Positions 1-7,104 of a stretch of DNA of 12,592 nucleotides are shown here, piece after piece. The stretch lies in NCBI GenBank assembly GCA_029934555.1, contig JAOZMA010000038.1, positions 1 to 12,592 of the forward strand, read 5' to 3'. A program made the translations under genes and the position numbers. Within the stretch, counting starts at the first letter, position 1. Each line of letters begins with the position of its first letter. The notes below the pieces were generated by a model, which saw only the letters and a list, made by a program, of their open reading frames with translations, was not told the DNA's origin and made no database searches. Source of the stretch: Acidimicrobiia bacterium. Lineage in GTDB: Bacteria > Actinomycetota > Acidimicrobiia > Spongiisociales > UBA5794.

Positions 1-16
1 ACCAACCGATACAAGA

Positions 17-60
17 CCTCCGAGTCGTACTACGTCATACGTACGGCGTACTACGTTCCG
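17..60 (-). repeat. Dispersed heptad repeat, copy A
   Basis: Read on the minus strand, this 44-base stretch matches 7367-7410 on the plus strand at 40 of 44 positions without gaps. On the plus strand it divides into 7-base units: GTCGTAC, TACGTCA, TACGTAC, GGCGTAC, TACGTTC. It contains the stop codon of the neighbouring DUF222 reading frame, whose last residues are therefore repeat-encoded. The element may continue past the left edge of the window. Confidence 0.85.
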
Positions 61-613
61 TGATAGCGAGCTTGCGGATCCTCGCTGTGAGTTGCCCGGT
101 CGTGAGATGTGGTGCGTCGTCGATGATCCGGTCTACTACGGCTCGGGCGGTGTCGTCGTCGAGATGGGTGGTCTGCCACACAATGGTGCGGGCCCTGCGC
201 TGATCGATCAGACCCCCAGCGAAGGCTTCGAACACCTTCGGGAGGCGATCACGCAGATCGAGGGCGAACGACAGCTCCACATCCGCCGTCCTGCGGGTGA
301 GTTGCAGGGCGGCACGCAGTTCGTAGGCGGCGCCTTCGGCCGCACTCTGATAGTCCCAGCCTTCTTCGTCCTGATAGGCGGTAGCGGTCGATGCCATTGC
401 CTCATATGTCTGTGCGGCGTAGTGCGACGCCATGCGTTGTCGGGCACACATCACCGTGACCCGATCATCGCCGGACAACTGATCGAGATCGATGCCGGAC
501 AAGACGACGCCGAGGAACGGGCCCGGTTCCATCTCGCCGAGACCCGCCGGGATGCCTTTCGTCTGCCGGGCAACCGACTCTCGTATCGTGTCATCAACCA
601 TCGTGTCGAACAT
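35..613 (-). pseudogene. Truncated DUF222 (13E12-type) protein, N-terminal part
   Basis: The reading frame gives 192 residues from an ATG at 613, starting MFDTMVDD, a start resembling that of many actinobacterial DUF222 proteins. An in-frame ATG at 730 would add 39 residues that do not look like the family. The body is helical and DUF222-like, including a segment around residues 124-150 (FEAFAGGLIDQRRARTIV) and a final LTTGQLTARIRKLAI. Family members are usually 400-500 residues and often carry a C-terminal HNH nuclease motif, which is absent here. The frame ends just after RKLAI, where the heptad repeat begins, so the last residues (TERSTPYV) and the stop come from the repeat. I infer a gene broken by repeat insertion or an associated deletion. 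The function of DUF222 is not established. A short expressed protein is possible but less likely. Confidence 0.65.
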
Positions 614-762
614 GTGACCAATATGACAGGAGGGTGTGACAAGAAACGGAGGATCAGGCGCACATTCCGAAAACTTCTTGGGAGATGTGTCGATGGACAA
701 CGAGTCCGTGACAGCCGATTGGAACAACATAAGAGGAACGTCGGATCTCTAGAGTCTCGCTC
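614..762. promoter_or_regulatory. Divergent promoter region between DUF222 remnant and QTMAN-like gene
   Basis: This 149-base gap separates two outward-reading starts. On the plus strand TAGAGT at 750-755 lies exactly seven bases before the GTG at 763, consistent with a -10 box driving a leaderless transcript. An AAGAGGA at 730-736 is too far from the start to act as a ribosome binding site. On the minus strand CATATT (620-625) lies six bases before the ATG at 613, a weaker candidate. No clear -35 elements are visible. Confidence 0.45.
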
Positions 763-1911
763 GTGAAGATCCTCCTTATTGAGCCCTACTACGGCGGCTC
801 GCACCGGGCCTGGGCAGATGGATATGCGGCGGCGAGCGCTCATGATGTCACGCTCGTTACGCACGAAGCGCGTTTCTGGAAGTGGCGCATGCATGGCGCC
901 CATCTGACGCTGGCAGTGGATGCTGCAGCGGCGCTCGACGCTCCACCCGATGTCGTACTCGTCTCGTCGATGATGAGTGTCGGAGGATTCATCGGAGCCG
1001 CCCGGTCGGCGATCGGGACGGCGCCGGTTGCGGTCTACTTCCATGAGAGCCAGTTCTCCTACCCGCTCTCGCCTCTCGACCGACCCGACCTGACATATCC
1101 GATGGCGAATTGGTCGAGCGCCGCAACGGCGGATCTACCGATCTTCAACTCGGAGTTCCACCGTGCGCTGTTCTTCGAGGAAGCAGCGAAGTTCCTTCGA
1201 CAGTTCCCCGATCGGCCGCACAGCGGGATGCTGAGCGACGTCGAACGGCGGTCGATTGTGCTCCCGGTCGGTGTCGACTTGGGACGAGTCGCAGCGATCC
1301 CGCAGCCGGATACGAGTGCTGTCCCGCTCATCCTGTGGAACCAGCGATGGGAGCACGATAAGGGACCCGACGAGTTCGTCGAGTTGATCGAAACACTGAT
1401 TCTTGGGGGAATCGACTTCGAGGTTGCCGTGGTTGGAGAGCGATTCGTATCGGCACCCGAATCGTTCGACCGCCTCCCTGCCATGCTCGGTAATCGGCTT
1501 GTGGCATTCGGATTCCTCCCCGATGATGAGTACGCCGACATCCTGCGACGTTCCGACATCGTGATTTCGACGGCCCATCACGAGTTCTTCGGAATAGCGA
1601 TCGTTGAGGCGATCGCTGCAGGCGCCTTCCCTGTTCTCCCCGATCGCCTCGTCTACCCGGACCGTATCCCGGAGTCCCTGCACGAAAGGTGCCTCTATGA
1701 CGGACCCGACGATCTGGTGAACAAGGTCCAATGGGCGATGGAGAAGCGTGAAGAAGCGCGGGAGATCGCAGACGACCTGAGCGCGAGCGTGCAGGAGTAC
1801 GACTGGTCTGTAGTTGCTCCGGCCTACGACGCGGTCTTGGAAGACCTGGTGAGGAGTAGCGGAGGACGAGTCGCCAGACGCCGGTCGCCAGACGCCAGCT
1901 ATGAGCCATGA
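763..1911 (+). CDS. DUF3524 glycosyltransferase, tRNA-queuosine alpha-mannosyltransferase-like (GTDC1/QTMAN family)
   Basis: A 382-residue protein with a GTG start. Residues 1-170 resemble the DUF3524 domain of animal GTDC1: LLIEPYYGGSHR near the start, FWKWRMHGAH at 39-47, VYFHESQFSYP at 91-101 and LPIFNSEFHRALFF at 125-138. Residues 187-360 form a GT4-type nucleotide-sugar-binding half with WNQRWEHDKGPDEF (192-205), VVGERF (223-228) and STAHHEFFGIAIVEAIAAG (269-287). These segments match the human protein as I remember it. That enzyme transfers mannose from GDP-mannose to queuosine at position 34 of cytosolic tRNA-Asp. The same reaction here is inference, since no queuosine gene is in the window and the bacterial acceptor could differ. 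It appears monocistronic and leaderless. The last dozen residues (roughly from VARRRSPDAS) are encoded by the start of a heptad repeat array, suggesting the 3' end was altered by it. Confidence 0.8.
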   Translation: MKILLIEPYYGGSHRAWADGYAAASAHDVTLVTHEARFWKWRMHGAHLTLAVDAAAALDAPPDVVLVSSMMSVGGFIGAARSAIGTAPVAVYFHESQFSYPLSPLDRPDLTYPMANWSSAATADLPIFNSEFHRALFFEEAAKFLRQFPDRPHSGMLSDVERRSIVLPVGVDLGRVAAIPQPDTSAVPLILWNQRWEHDKGPDEFVELIETLILGGIDFEVAVVGERFVSAPESFDRLPAMLGNRLVAFGFLPDDEYADILRRSDIVISTAHHEFFGIAIVEAIAAGAFPVLPDRLVYPDRIPESLHERCLYDGPDDLVNKVQWAMEKREEAREIADDLSASVQEYDWSVVAPAYDAVLEDLVRSSGGRVARRRSPDASYEP

Positions 1912-1995
1912 GCCCGAATCTGCCGTACGGATTACGGACTACGGACTACGGACTACGGACTACGGACTACGGACTACGGACTACGGACTACCCAG
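1870..1995 (+). repeat. Composite array of 7-base repeats
   Basis: From 1870 the DNA keeps a 7-base phase for about 18 units. It runs GTCGCCA, GACGCCG, GTCGCCA, GACGCCA; then GCTATGA, GCCATGA, GCCCGAA; a degenerate unit; TACGGAT (1926); eight perfect copies of TACGGAC (1933-1988); and a decayed unit. The first part lies inside the 3' end of the glycosyltransferase gene and the rest fills the gap to the convergent glpX gene. The unit is not self-complementary and no intrinsic terminator is seen. The short frame across it reads as a repeated TDYGLRT because 7 and 3 share no factor; it is not a protein gene. Confidence 0.9.
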
Positions 1996-2014
1996 TACAT
2001 CCGACGAAGGCGGG

Positions 2015-3001
2015 TCAATCTATGACACGTGCCTCGTCGAGCCAGTCGAGGTGGTGGGCGGTCTCGATGTAGCGAACTGTTCCCGACTGTGATCGCATGA
2101 CGACTGAATGGGTCTCGACGCGGTTGCCGTAGAAGCGGATACCTCTGAGGAACGAACTCGAAGTCACTCCGGTCGCGGCGAAGAACGTGTTGTCCGAATC
2201 GACGAGATCACGTGTCGTGAGCACTTGGTCGAGATCCAGACCGTGCTCCATGGCGTACTGCCGTTCGCTCTCGTCGCGGGGCCATAGCTTGCACTGGATC
2301 TCGCCGTGGAGGGCAGCCATGGCGCAGGCTGCCGTGACGGCCTCGGGCGAGCCGCCAATACCGAGCAGGATATCAATGCCACTGTCACCGATGGCAGTGG
2401 CGATCGCTCCGGAGATGTCGCCGTCTCCGATCAGGGCGATACGCCCACCGGCGGCCCGCACCTCCTTGATGGTCTCTTCGTTCCGCGGTCGATCGAGGAT
2501 GACCGCCGTCACTTCATCGACGTCCTTGCCCTTCGCTCTTGCGACTTGTTCGAGATTGTGGGCGACCGGGGCGTTGATGTCGACCATCCCTTTGGCCTCT
2601 TCCCCGACGGCGATCTTGCTCATGTAGACGAGCGAGCCCGGTGCGTACATGGAACCGCGATCGGCCATGGCGATCACCGCAAGCGCTCCCGGCATGCCGA
2701 GCGCGCTCAACCGGGTTCCATCCACGGGATCGACGGCGATGTCCATCTTCGGATCTCGCCCGTTCCCGACGACCTCACCGTTGAATAGCATCGGGGCTTC
2801 GTCCTTCTCGCCTTCTCCGATGATGACGGTGCCGTCGACGTCCACGGTCGAGAGCATGTGACGCATCGCATCGACGGCGGCCTGGTCGACGCTGTTCTTA
2901 TCACCGCGACCCTGCCATTTGGCTGCCGCGATCGCGGCAGCCTCTGTGACACGGGTGAGTTCGAGGGCAAGGTTCCGGTCTGCTGGTTGATCTGTCGGCA
3001 T
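2015..3001 (-). CDS. glpX: Fructose-1,6-bisphosphatase, class II (GlpX)
   Basis: A 328-residue class II FBPase, which hydrolyses fructose 1,6-bisphosphate to fructose 6-phosphate in the cytoplasm during gluconeogenesis and needs a divalent metal. Family signatures are in place: GRGDKN (31-36, metal-binding Asp34), IGEGEKDEAPML (61-72, Glu63), DPVDGTRL (91-98, Asp91) and GIGGSPEAV (214-222, Glu220). These correspond to Asp33, Glu57, Asp85 and Glu213 of E. coli GlpX. I chose the ATG at 3001 over one at 3052: the longer form adds a basic, non-family leader and would overlap the thiolase. The chosen start lies 5 bases after the thiolase stop, with GAGGG at 3012-3016 as a somewhat distant ribosome binding site. 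It is the last gene of the epimerase operon and converges on the glycosyltransferase. Some actinobacterial GlpX proteins also act on sedoheptulose bisphosphate; nothing here decides that. Confidence 0.96.
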   Translation of the reverse strand: MPTDQPADRNLALELTRVTEAAAIAAAKWQGRGDKNSVDQAAVDAMRHMLSTVDVDGTVIIGEGEKDEAPMLFNGEVVGNGRDPKMDIAVDPVDGTRLSALGMPGALAVIAMADRGSMYAPGSLVYMSKIAVGEEAKGMVDINAPVAHNLEQVARAKGKDVDEVTAVILDRPRNEETIKEVRAAGGRIALIGDGDISGAIATAIGDSGIDILLGIGGSPEAVTAACAMAALHGEIQCKLWPRDESERQYAMEHGLDLDQVLTTRDLVDSDNTFFAATGVTSSSFLRGIRFYGNRVETHSVVMRSQSGTVRYIETAHHLDWLDEARVID

Positions 3002-3006
3002 CGAAC

Positions 3007-4182
3007 TCACACCCTCACGATCAATGCGTCGCCCTGACCCCCGCCGCCGCATAGCGCTGCGCCACCGACTCCTCCGCCCCGTGCCTTGAGGGCGCTGATC
3101 AGCGTCACGACGATGCGTGCACCGGACGCACCGAGAGGGTGACCGAGGGCGATGGCGCCGCCGTTCACGTTCACGCGGTCGAATGGGATCCCAAGCTTCT
3201 TCGTCGAGTGGATTGACACAGCTGCGAACGCCTCGTTGATCTCAACGAGGTCGAGATCCGAGGGCTCGAGGTTCGCCCGGTCGAGAGCGACCATCAGTGC
3301 CTCGGCGGGCCGTGAGTGCAGACTCGTGTCGGGACCCGCGGTCTGCCCGTAGGCGAGAATCTCGGCCACGATCGGCATACCCGATTCTCCGGCGGCATCC
3401 CGGTCCGCGACAACGAGGGCGGCCGCGCCGTCGGAGATCTGCGAGGCGTTTCCTGCGGTCACCGATCCGTCCTTGACGAACGCCGGACGGAGGTTCCCGA
3501 GCGATTCGACGGTCGTGCCCGGTCGCATTCCCTCGTCGTGTTCGATGAGGATTGGATCACCTCTGCGCTGGGGAACTGCAACGGGGGTGATCTCGGCGTC
3601 GAACGCACCGGAATCCGTCGCAGCGATAGCGCGTGCATGACTCTCGGCTGCCCATTCGTCTTGTTCAGCGCGCTCCACTCCGAATTCGGCATTTCGCTCG
3701 TCCGTCGACTGTCCCATCAAGACGTCATCGAAGGCACACATCAGGCCGTCCTGGTTGAGGGAGTCGACCAATTCGGCACCGCCGTACGCGAATCCGAAGC
3801 GGGCCCCCGGGAGGAAGTGGGGGGCATTCGTCATCGATTCCATGCCACCGGTCATCACGACTTTGGATTCGCCTGCCCTGATCCGAAGGTCGGCGTCCCC
3901 GATAGCGGCCATGCCCGAGAGACAGACCTTGTCGATCGTCGTCGATGGCACCGTCAGCGGTATGCCGCCCTTGAACGCAGCCTGTCGTGAAGTGATCTGT
4001 CCCTGACCACCCTGGATCACGTGTCCGAAGAGGACCTCGTCGATCTGATCACCGGTCAGCCCGGCGCGTTCGAGGGCTGCGGCGATCGCGAATCCGCCCA
4101 GGTCCACTGCTGTGAGTGGAGTGAAACCGCCCCGGAACCTACCGATGGGGGTTCTGGCGATCGAGGAGATGATCGTGGCCAT
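3007..4182 (-). CDS. Acetyl-CoA C-acetyltransferase (thiolase)
   Basis: A 391-residue thiolase that condenses two acetyl-CoA to acetoacetyl-CoA or runs the reverse cleavage. The N-terminal half carries the nucleophile Cys87 in DKVCLSGM. The C-terminal half has NEAFA (316-320), GGAIALGHPLGASGARI (341-357, His348) and the second catalytic cysteine, Cys378, in LCGGGGQGDAL. Size and motifs fit the biosynthetic AtoB/PhaA/Thl group better than the longer FadA type, but substrate length cannot be fixed from sequence. The commonest family version of the first motif is NKVCxSG; Asp84 replaces that Asn. The start is firm: GAAAGGG at 4188-4194 lies five bases before the ATG. It sits between the ACC-epsilon-like gene and glpX in a minus-strand operon of acyl-CoA and carbon metabolism. 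Confidence 0.95.
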   Translation of the reverse strand: MATIISSIARTPIGRFRGGFTPLTAVDLGGFAIAAALERAGLTGDQIDEVLFGHVIQGGQGQITSRQAAFKGGIPLTVPSTTIDKVCLSGMAAIGDADLRIRAGESKVVMTGGMESMTNAPHFLPGARFGFAYGGAELVDSLNQDGLMCAFDDVLMGQSTDERNAEFGVERAEQDEWAAESHARAIAATDSGAFDAEITPVAVPQRRGDPILIEHDEGMRPGTTVESLGNLRPAFVKDGSVTAGNASQISDGAAALVVADRDAAGESGMPIVAEILAYGQTAGPDTSLHSRPAEALMVALDRANLEPSDLDLVEINEAFAAVSIHSTKKLGIPFDRVNVNGGAIALGHPLGASGARIVVTLISALKARGGGVGGAALCGGGGQGDALIVRV

Positions 4183-4256
4183 TTGAGCCCTTTCGTGGCG
4201 TTCACCACGATGCTACCCGTCGCGATCAGGGCCGATTCCGACTTCCCGGGAGTTTC

Positions 4257-4490
4257 CTACTCGTTGGAGTCTCCGAGATCGGACCACGGAGTCGCGTCGT
4301 AGAGGTGCGATGGGAGCGGGATCGTGCTCTCGCGCGGGCGGCTCGACTGCGCCCAATGGCTGGGTCGCGGAATCGGAGGACGAGTTGCTCTTGTCTCGGC
4401 GTCGGCGTCCTCGAGGTGAGCGATCGTGGCGGCGATGGCAGCAGCCACACATGGGTCTGCGCCTCCCTTGATCGAGGTGATCCTGGTCAC
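4257..4490 (-). CDS. Small protein resembling acyl-CoA carboxylase epsilon subunit
   Basis: A 77-residue protein starting at GTG. Its start overlaps the epimerase stop (GTGA), and AAGGAG at 4495-4500 sits four bases upstream, so translational coupling is well supported. The layout resembles actinobacterial acyl-CoA carboxylase epsilon subunits: an N-terminal ITSIKGGADP strand/turn, a short helix (AAAIAATIAHLEDADAE), then a proline- and arginine-rich tail with tryptophans (PSHWAQSSRPR, ATPWSDLG). In streptomycetes and mycobacteria such subunits stabilise the propionyl/acetyl-CoA carboxylase complex. Its position next to methylmalonyl-CoA epimerase, which acts on the carboxylase product, fits. 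The similarity is from pattern and size only and the family is poorly conserved, so the assignment is moderate, but that this is a real gene is more certain. No carboxylase alpha or beta subunit is in the window. Confidence 0.65.
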   Translation of the reverse strand: MTRITSIKGGADPCVAAAIAATIAHLEDADAETRATRPPIPRPSHWAQSSRPRESTIPLPSHLYDATPWSDLGDSNE

Positions 4491-4894
4491 GTCGCTCCTT
4501 CAACGAGTTCCACCAGCGTACCGGCGAACGCGCTCGGATGAACGAAAGCGATGCGGTGGCCGCTTCCACCGGTCCGGGCCCCGGAGTCGACCAGCTGAGC
4601 ACCGGTGGACTGCAGGTGCTCGAGAGCGGCGTCGATATCGGGCACCGCGAAAGCAATATGGTGAAGGCCTTCGCCGTGCTTGGCGAGGAAGCGCCCAACG
4701 GGAGACTCGGCGGCGAGAGGCTGGAGTACCTGGACGTTCGATCCGCCGATGGGGATCATCGCCTCCTCGACTCCCTGGGATTCGATCACCTCGCGAGATA
4801 CCGGTTCTGCCCCGTACTGCGCCTTCATGTCCGCAAGCGTCGCGTCGAGATCGTGAACGGCGATAGCCACGTGATCGATGTTGTACGGGAGCAT
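4487..4894 (-). CDS. mce: Methylmalonyl-CoA epimerase
   Basis: A 135-residue vicinal-oxygen-chelate fold protein that interconverts the 2R and 2S forms of methylmalonyl-CoA between propionyl-CoA carboxylase and methylmalonyl-CoA mutase. Two beta-alpha-beta-beta-beta modules are visible. Likely metal ligands are His8 (NIDHVAIAV), Gln55 (NVQVLQPL), His79 (GLHHIAFAV) and Glu129 (LVELVE), matching the His/Gln/His/Glu set of the Propionibacterium enzyme. Length is typical. The ATG at 4894 has no Shine-Dalgarno sequence, but TAACCT lies six bases upstream and overlaps the stop codon of the preceding histidine kinase, so this gene probably starts its own leaderless transcript. It leads an operon with the epsilon-like gene, thiolase and glpX. 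Confidence 0.93.
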   Translation of the reverse strand: MLPYNIDHVAIAVHDLDATLADMKAQYGAEPVSREVIESQGVEEAMIPIGGSNVQVLQPLAAESPVGRFLAKHGEGLHHIAFAVPDIDAALEHLQSTGAQLVDSGARTGGSGHRIAFVHPSAFAGTLVELVEGAT

Positions 4895-4903
4895 CCGGTG
4901 AGG

Positions 4904-6202
4904 TTACCGGTCTGCTCCGACCTCAACCCCGACATTGGTGTCGACAGGATCGGACACCTCTTTCGCATCCTTCACCATGTCGAGATCGAAGCAGAACGCC
5001 GCACCCACGGGGAAGCGGTCCTCGTACCAAAGATCCCCTCCCATGGCTCGAGCCAGCTTGCGGGCGATGGGGAGACCGAGACCCACGCCCTGTTCGAGTC
5101 TTGCGTCGCCCTTCGAGAGCTGTTCGAAGTGTTCGAAGATGCGATCTTGGTCAGCTTCTGCGATGCCGGAACCGTTATCCGCAACGATCACGGTGTACGT
5201 TCCCTCGCGACGCTCCTCGCCGGAGATGTAGAGCTCATTGCCCCCGTACTTACGTGCGTTCTCCATCAGGTTCCGGAGGATCTGTCGGAGCCGGACGGGG
5301 TCCGACCAGACTCTCACGTAGATCGGCAAGTCGACCTCGGCCGTAGTCGAGTCATCGAGAACCATCTCGGCGACCGAGGAGGCGATCTCGGAGACACTGA
5401 CCTGTTCGAGATGGAACCGGAGTTGCCCTGCATCGAGGCGCGGGATGACAAGGATGTCCTCGACGAGGTTGGCGAGATGATCGGACTCGCCGCGTAGGAT
5501 CGTGAGGAACTCGTCCACCTCAGAAGGCGGAAGATCGCGCCAATGGTCTCGCAACGTTTCGGCGAAGCCGGAGATGCCGGTGATCGGTGTGCGGAGTTCG
5601 TGGGACACCATCGAGACGAACTCGTTCTTCACCTCGACGCTCCGCCGCTCCTGATCCAGAAGCTTCTGCTGGCGATCCTGGGCCTGCAACAGATTTCGGG
5701 TGGCCCCCGACATGAGTGCGGCAACGTTGATGAGGAGCATGATCGTCAAGAAGCCGTCGAAGGCGCCGCGGTCCTGGGCCGACATGAGACCGGAACCGCC
5801 CATCGCCATGATGATGGCGGCCCACGCGAGCGCGTATGCCATCAAGATCCCCGTCTGACGAGCGGGGAGGAGCAGGGAGATAGCGGCGATGCCGTACGCG
5901 AGCGCAGCGACCTGTACGGACGGAGACGCCCCACCGATGACCATCGCTGAAGCGATCACCGTGATGTCGATGAGAAGCGGCGGAGCGGCGGAGTCCCCCC
6001 GATTGCGCCGGTAGAGCGCATCGACGAAGACGATGACTGCAGCGATCGCATATGGGATCGCGTACGTTGCAGAGTCGATGACGGCAAAGAGCACGGCGAC
6101 GATGCCGATGACGGCGGCAGTGACAGCGCGAACGCCATGGAACGAACTGCGAATCGCCCCGTATTCGATCGGCGCGCGAGCGGCCGACAGATGTTGTTCC
6201 AC
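4904..6202 (-). CDS. Membrane sensor histidine kinase
   Basis: A 432-residue kinase with about six N-terminal hydrophobic segments (roughly residues 25-170), short loops and no evident extracytoplasmic sensor domain. A HisKA helix follows with the phospho-acceptor His201 (SMVSHELRTPITG), then an HATPase domain with N-box ENARKYG near 314, G1 DNGSGIA (342-348), F-box RIFEHFEQL, and G2 GVGLGLPIA (372-380). The compact membrane part suggests sensing within the membrane or by the loops; the signal is unknown. The start is GTG at 6202, chosen because GAAAGGG (6208-6214) lies five bases upstream, the same spacing as at the thiolase. A longer frame to 6403 would overlap the PHP gene. It lies 58 bases downstream of the PHP gene. 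No response regulator adjoins it; the one at 12157-12513 is an unproven candidate partner. Confidence 0.93.
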   Translation of the reverse strand: MEQHLSAARAPIEYGAIRSSFHGVRAVTAAVIGIVAVLFAVIDSATYAIPYAIAAVIVFVDALYRRNRGDSAAPPLLIDITVIASAMVIGGASPSVQVAALAYGIAAISLLLPARQTGILMAYALAWAAIIMAMGGSGLMSAQDRGAFDGFLTIMLLINVAALMSGATRNLLQAQDRQQKLLDQERRSVEVKNEFVSMVSHELRTPITGISGFAETLRDHWRDLPPSEVDEFLTILRGESDHLANLVEDILVIPRLDAGQLRFHLEQVSVSEIASSVAEMVLDDSTTAEVDLPIYVRVWSDPVRLRQILRNLMENARKYGGNELYISGEERREGTYTVIVADNGSGIAEADQDRIFEHFEQLSKGDARLEQGVGLGLPIARKLARAMGGDLWYEDRFPVGAAFCFDLDMVKDAKEVSDPVDTNVGVEVGADR

Positions 6203-6260
6203 CAGAACCCTTTCGTGCTCTGTTGGATGTATCGGTCGCGAACCGCCGGTTGTTGACCTG

Positions 6261-7100
6261 TTATGGCCTTCGAGTCCGGAGTTCTTCGAGAGCGGAATCG
6301 GGGACGACGAGATCGCCGCGGCCCGTGCCGATCGCAAGACCCGGCTTCCCCGTGCCATGGCAATCGGATCCGCCGGTCGCCACGAGACCGAGATCGGCGG
6401 CAACGCCGGCCAATTGGGTGCGGAGGTGCGGTGGGTGTTGCGAGTAGTACGCCTCGATGCCGGCGAGACCGACGTCGCGGAGATCCTCGAAGATAGACCG
6501 AAGGGTGGACTCGCCCGGATCGATCGTCAGGGGGTGAGCGATCGACGTCACACCTCCGGATTCGGTCGTGCGCATGATCGCCTCGGTCGCTGTCAGTCGA
6601 TCTCGTTCTGCGTAGGCACGGCCCCCGTCTCCGAGCAGTTCGGCGAAGGCTTCAGTGCGATCGGCGACCATCCCCGCCTCGACGAGCGCATCTGCGATGT
6701 GCGGTCGGCCGATGGCATCACCGGCGGCGTGTCGGAGCACGTCATCCATGGTGATCGGATAGCCGAGCTGGTTGAGCTTCTCAACGATCTCGAGATTTCT
6801 GACACCCCGCCCGACGCGGAGCATCTCGAGGCGTTCCTGTAGCGGTCCCGGTTCCGGCTCGACGAAATAGGCGAGCATGTGGATCTTCACACCGTCGTGA
6901 TCGACGGAGAGTTCGACACCCGGAACCAACTCGATGGGCAGGTCGGCGGCGACCGCCTGAGCCTCAGGGATGCCGGAGAGAGTGTCGTGATCGGTGAGGG
7001 CGATCGCCGTCAGGTGTATCGCCGCGGCTTTCTGCACCACGATGCCTGGTGGGTCGGTCCCGTCCGATGCGTTCGAGTGCAGGTGGAGGTCGACGGCCAA
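6261..7100 (-). CDS. PHP-domain phosphoesterase (RNase AM / 3',5'-nucleotide phosphatase type)
   Basis: A 279-residue PHP-fold metallohydrolase resembling YciV/TrpH. Characterised relatives remove the 3'-phosphate from nucleoside 3',5'-bisphosphates or act as 5'-3' exonucleases on short RNA and on 5S rRNA ends. The metal motifs are all present: DLHLHSNASDGT (4-15; His6, His8, Asp13), LTDHDT (35-40), PGVELS (60-65; Glu63), His74, GRPHIA (131-136), AHP (188-190) and GGSDCHG (243-249; Asp246, His248). The TTG start puts the strand carrying His6 and His8 directly at the N-terminus, as usual in the family. It begins 4 bases after the small membrane protein stop and has no visible ribosome binding site, so it probably depends on translation of that gene. 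The substrate is an inference from family. Confidence 0.9.
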   Translation of the reverse strand: MAVDLHLHSNASDGTDPPGIVVQKAAAIHLTAIALTDHDTLSGIPEAQAVAADLPIELVPGVELSVDHDGVKIHMLAYFVEPEPGPLQERLEMLRVGRGVRNLEIVEKLNQLGYPITMDDVLRHAAGDAIGRPHIADALVEAGMVADRTEAFAELLGDGGRAYAERDRLTATEAIMRTTESGGVTSIAHPLTIDPGESTLRSIFEDLRDVGLAGIEAYYSQHPPHLRTQLAGVAADLGLVATGGSDCHGTGKPGLAIGTGRGDLVVPDSALEELRTRRP

Positions 7101-7104
7101 AGCG

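Noticed and set aside
92..766. Long plus-strand reading frame opposite the DUF222 remnant
   Set aside because: It is antisense to a frame with clear family character, has no domain-like pattern, and overlaps the start of the next gene.
1926..1995. Possible CRISPR array
   Set aside because: The units are 7 bases with no spacers, and no cas genes are present.
1901..2092. 63-codon frame with repeated TDYGLRT
   Set aside because: It is produced by the 7-base tandem repeat and then runs into the 3' end of glpX on the other strand.
4538..5497. 319-residue plus-strand frame over the epimerase and kinase
   Set aside because: It is antisense to two clear genes; long open antisense frames are common in GC-rich DNA.
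6203..6403. Longer start for the histidine kinase
   Set aside because: It would overlap the PHP gene by about 140 bases; the GTG at 6202 has a strong Shine-Dalgarno sequence.
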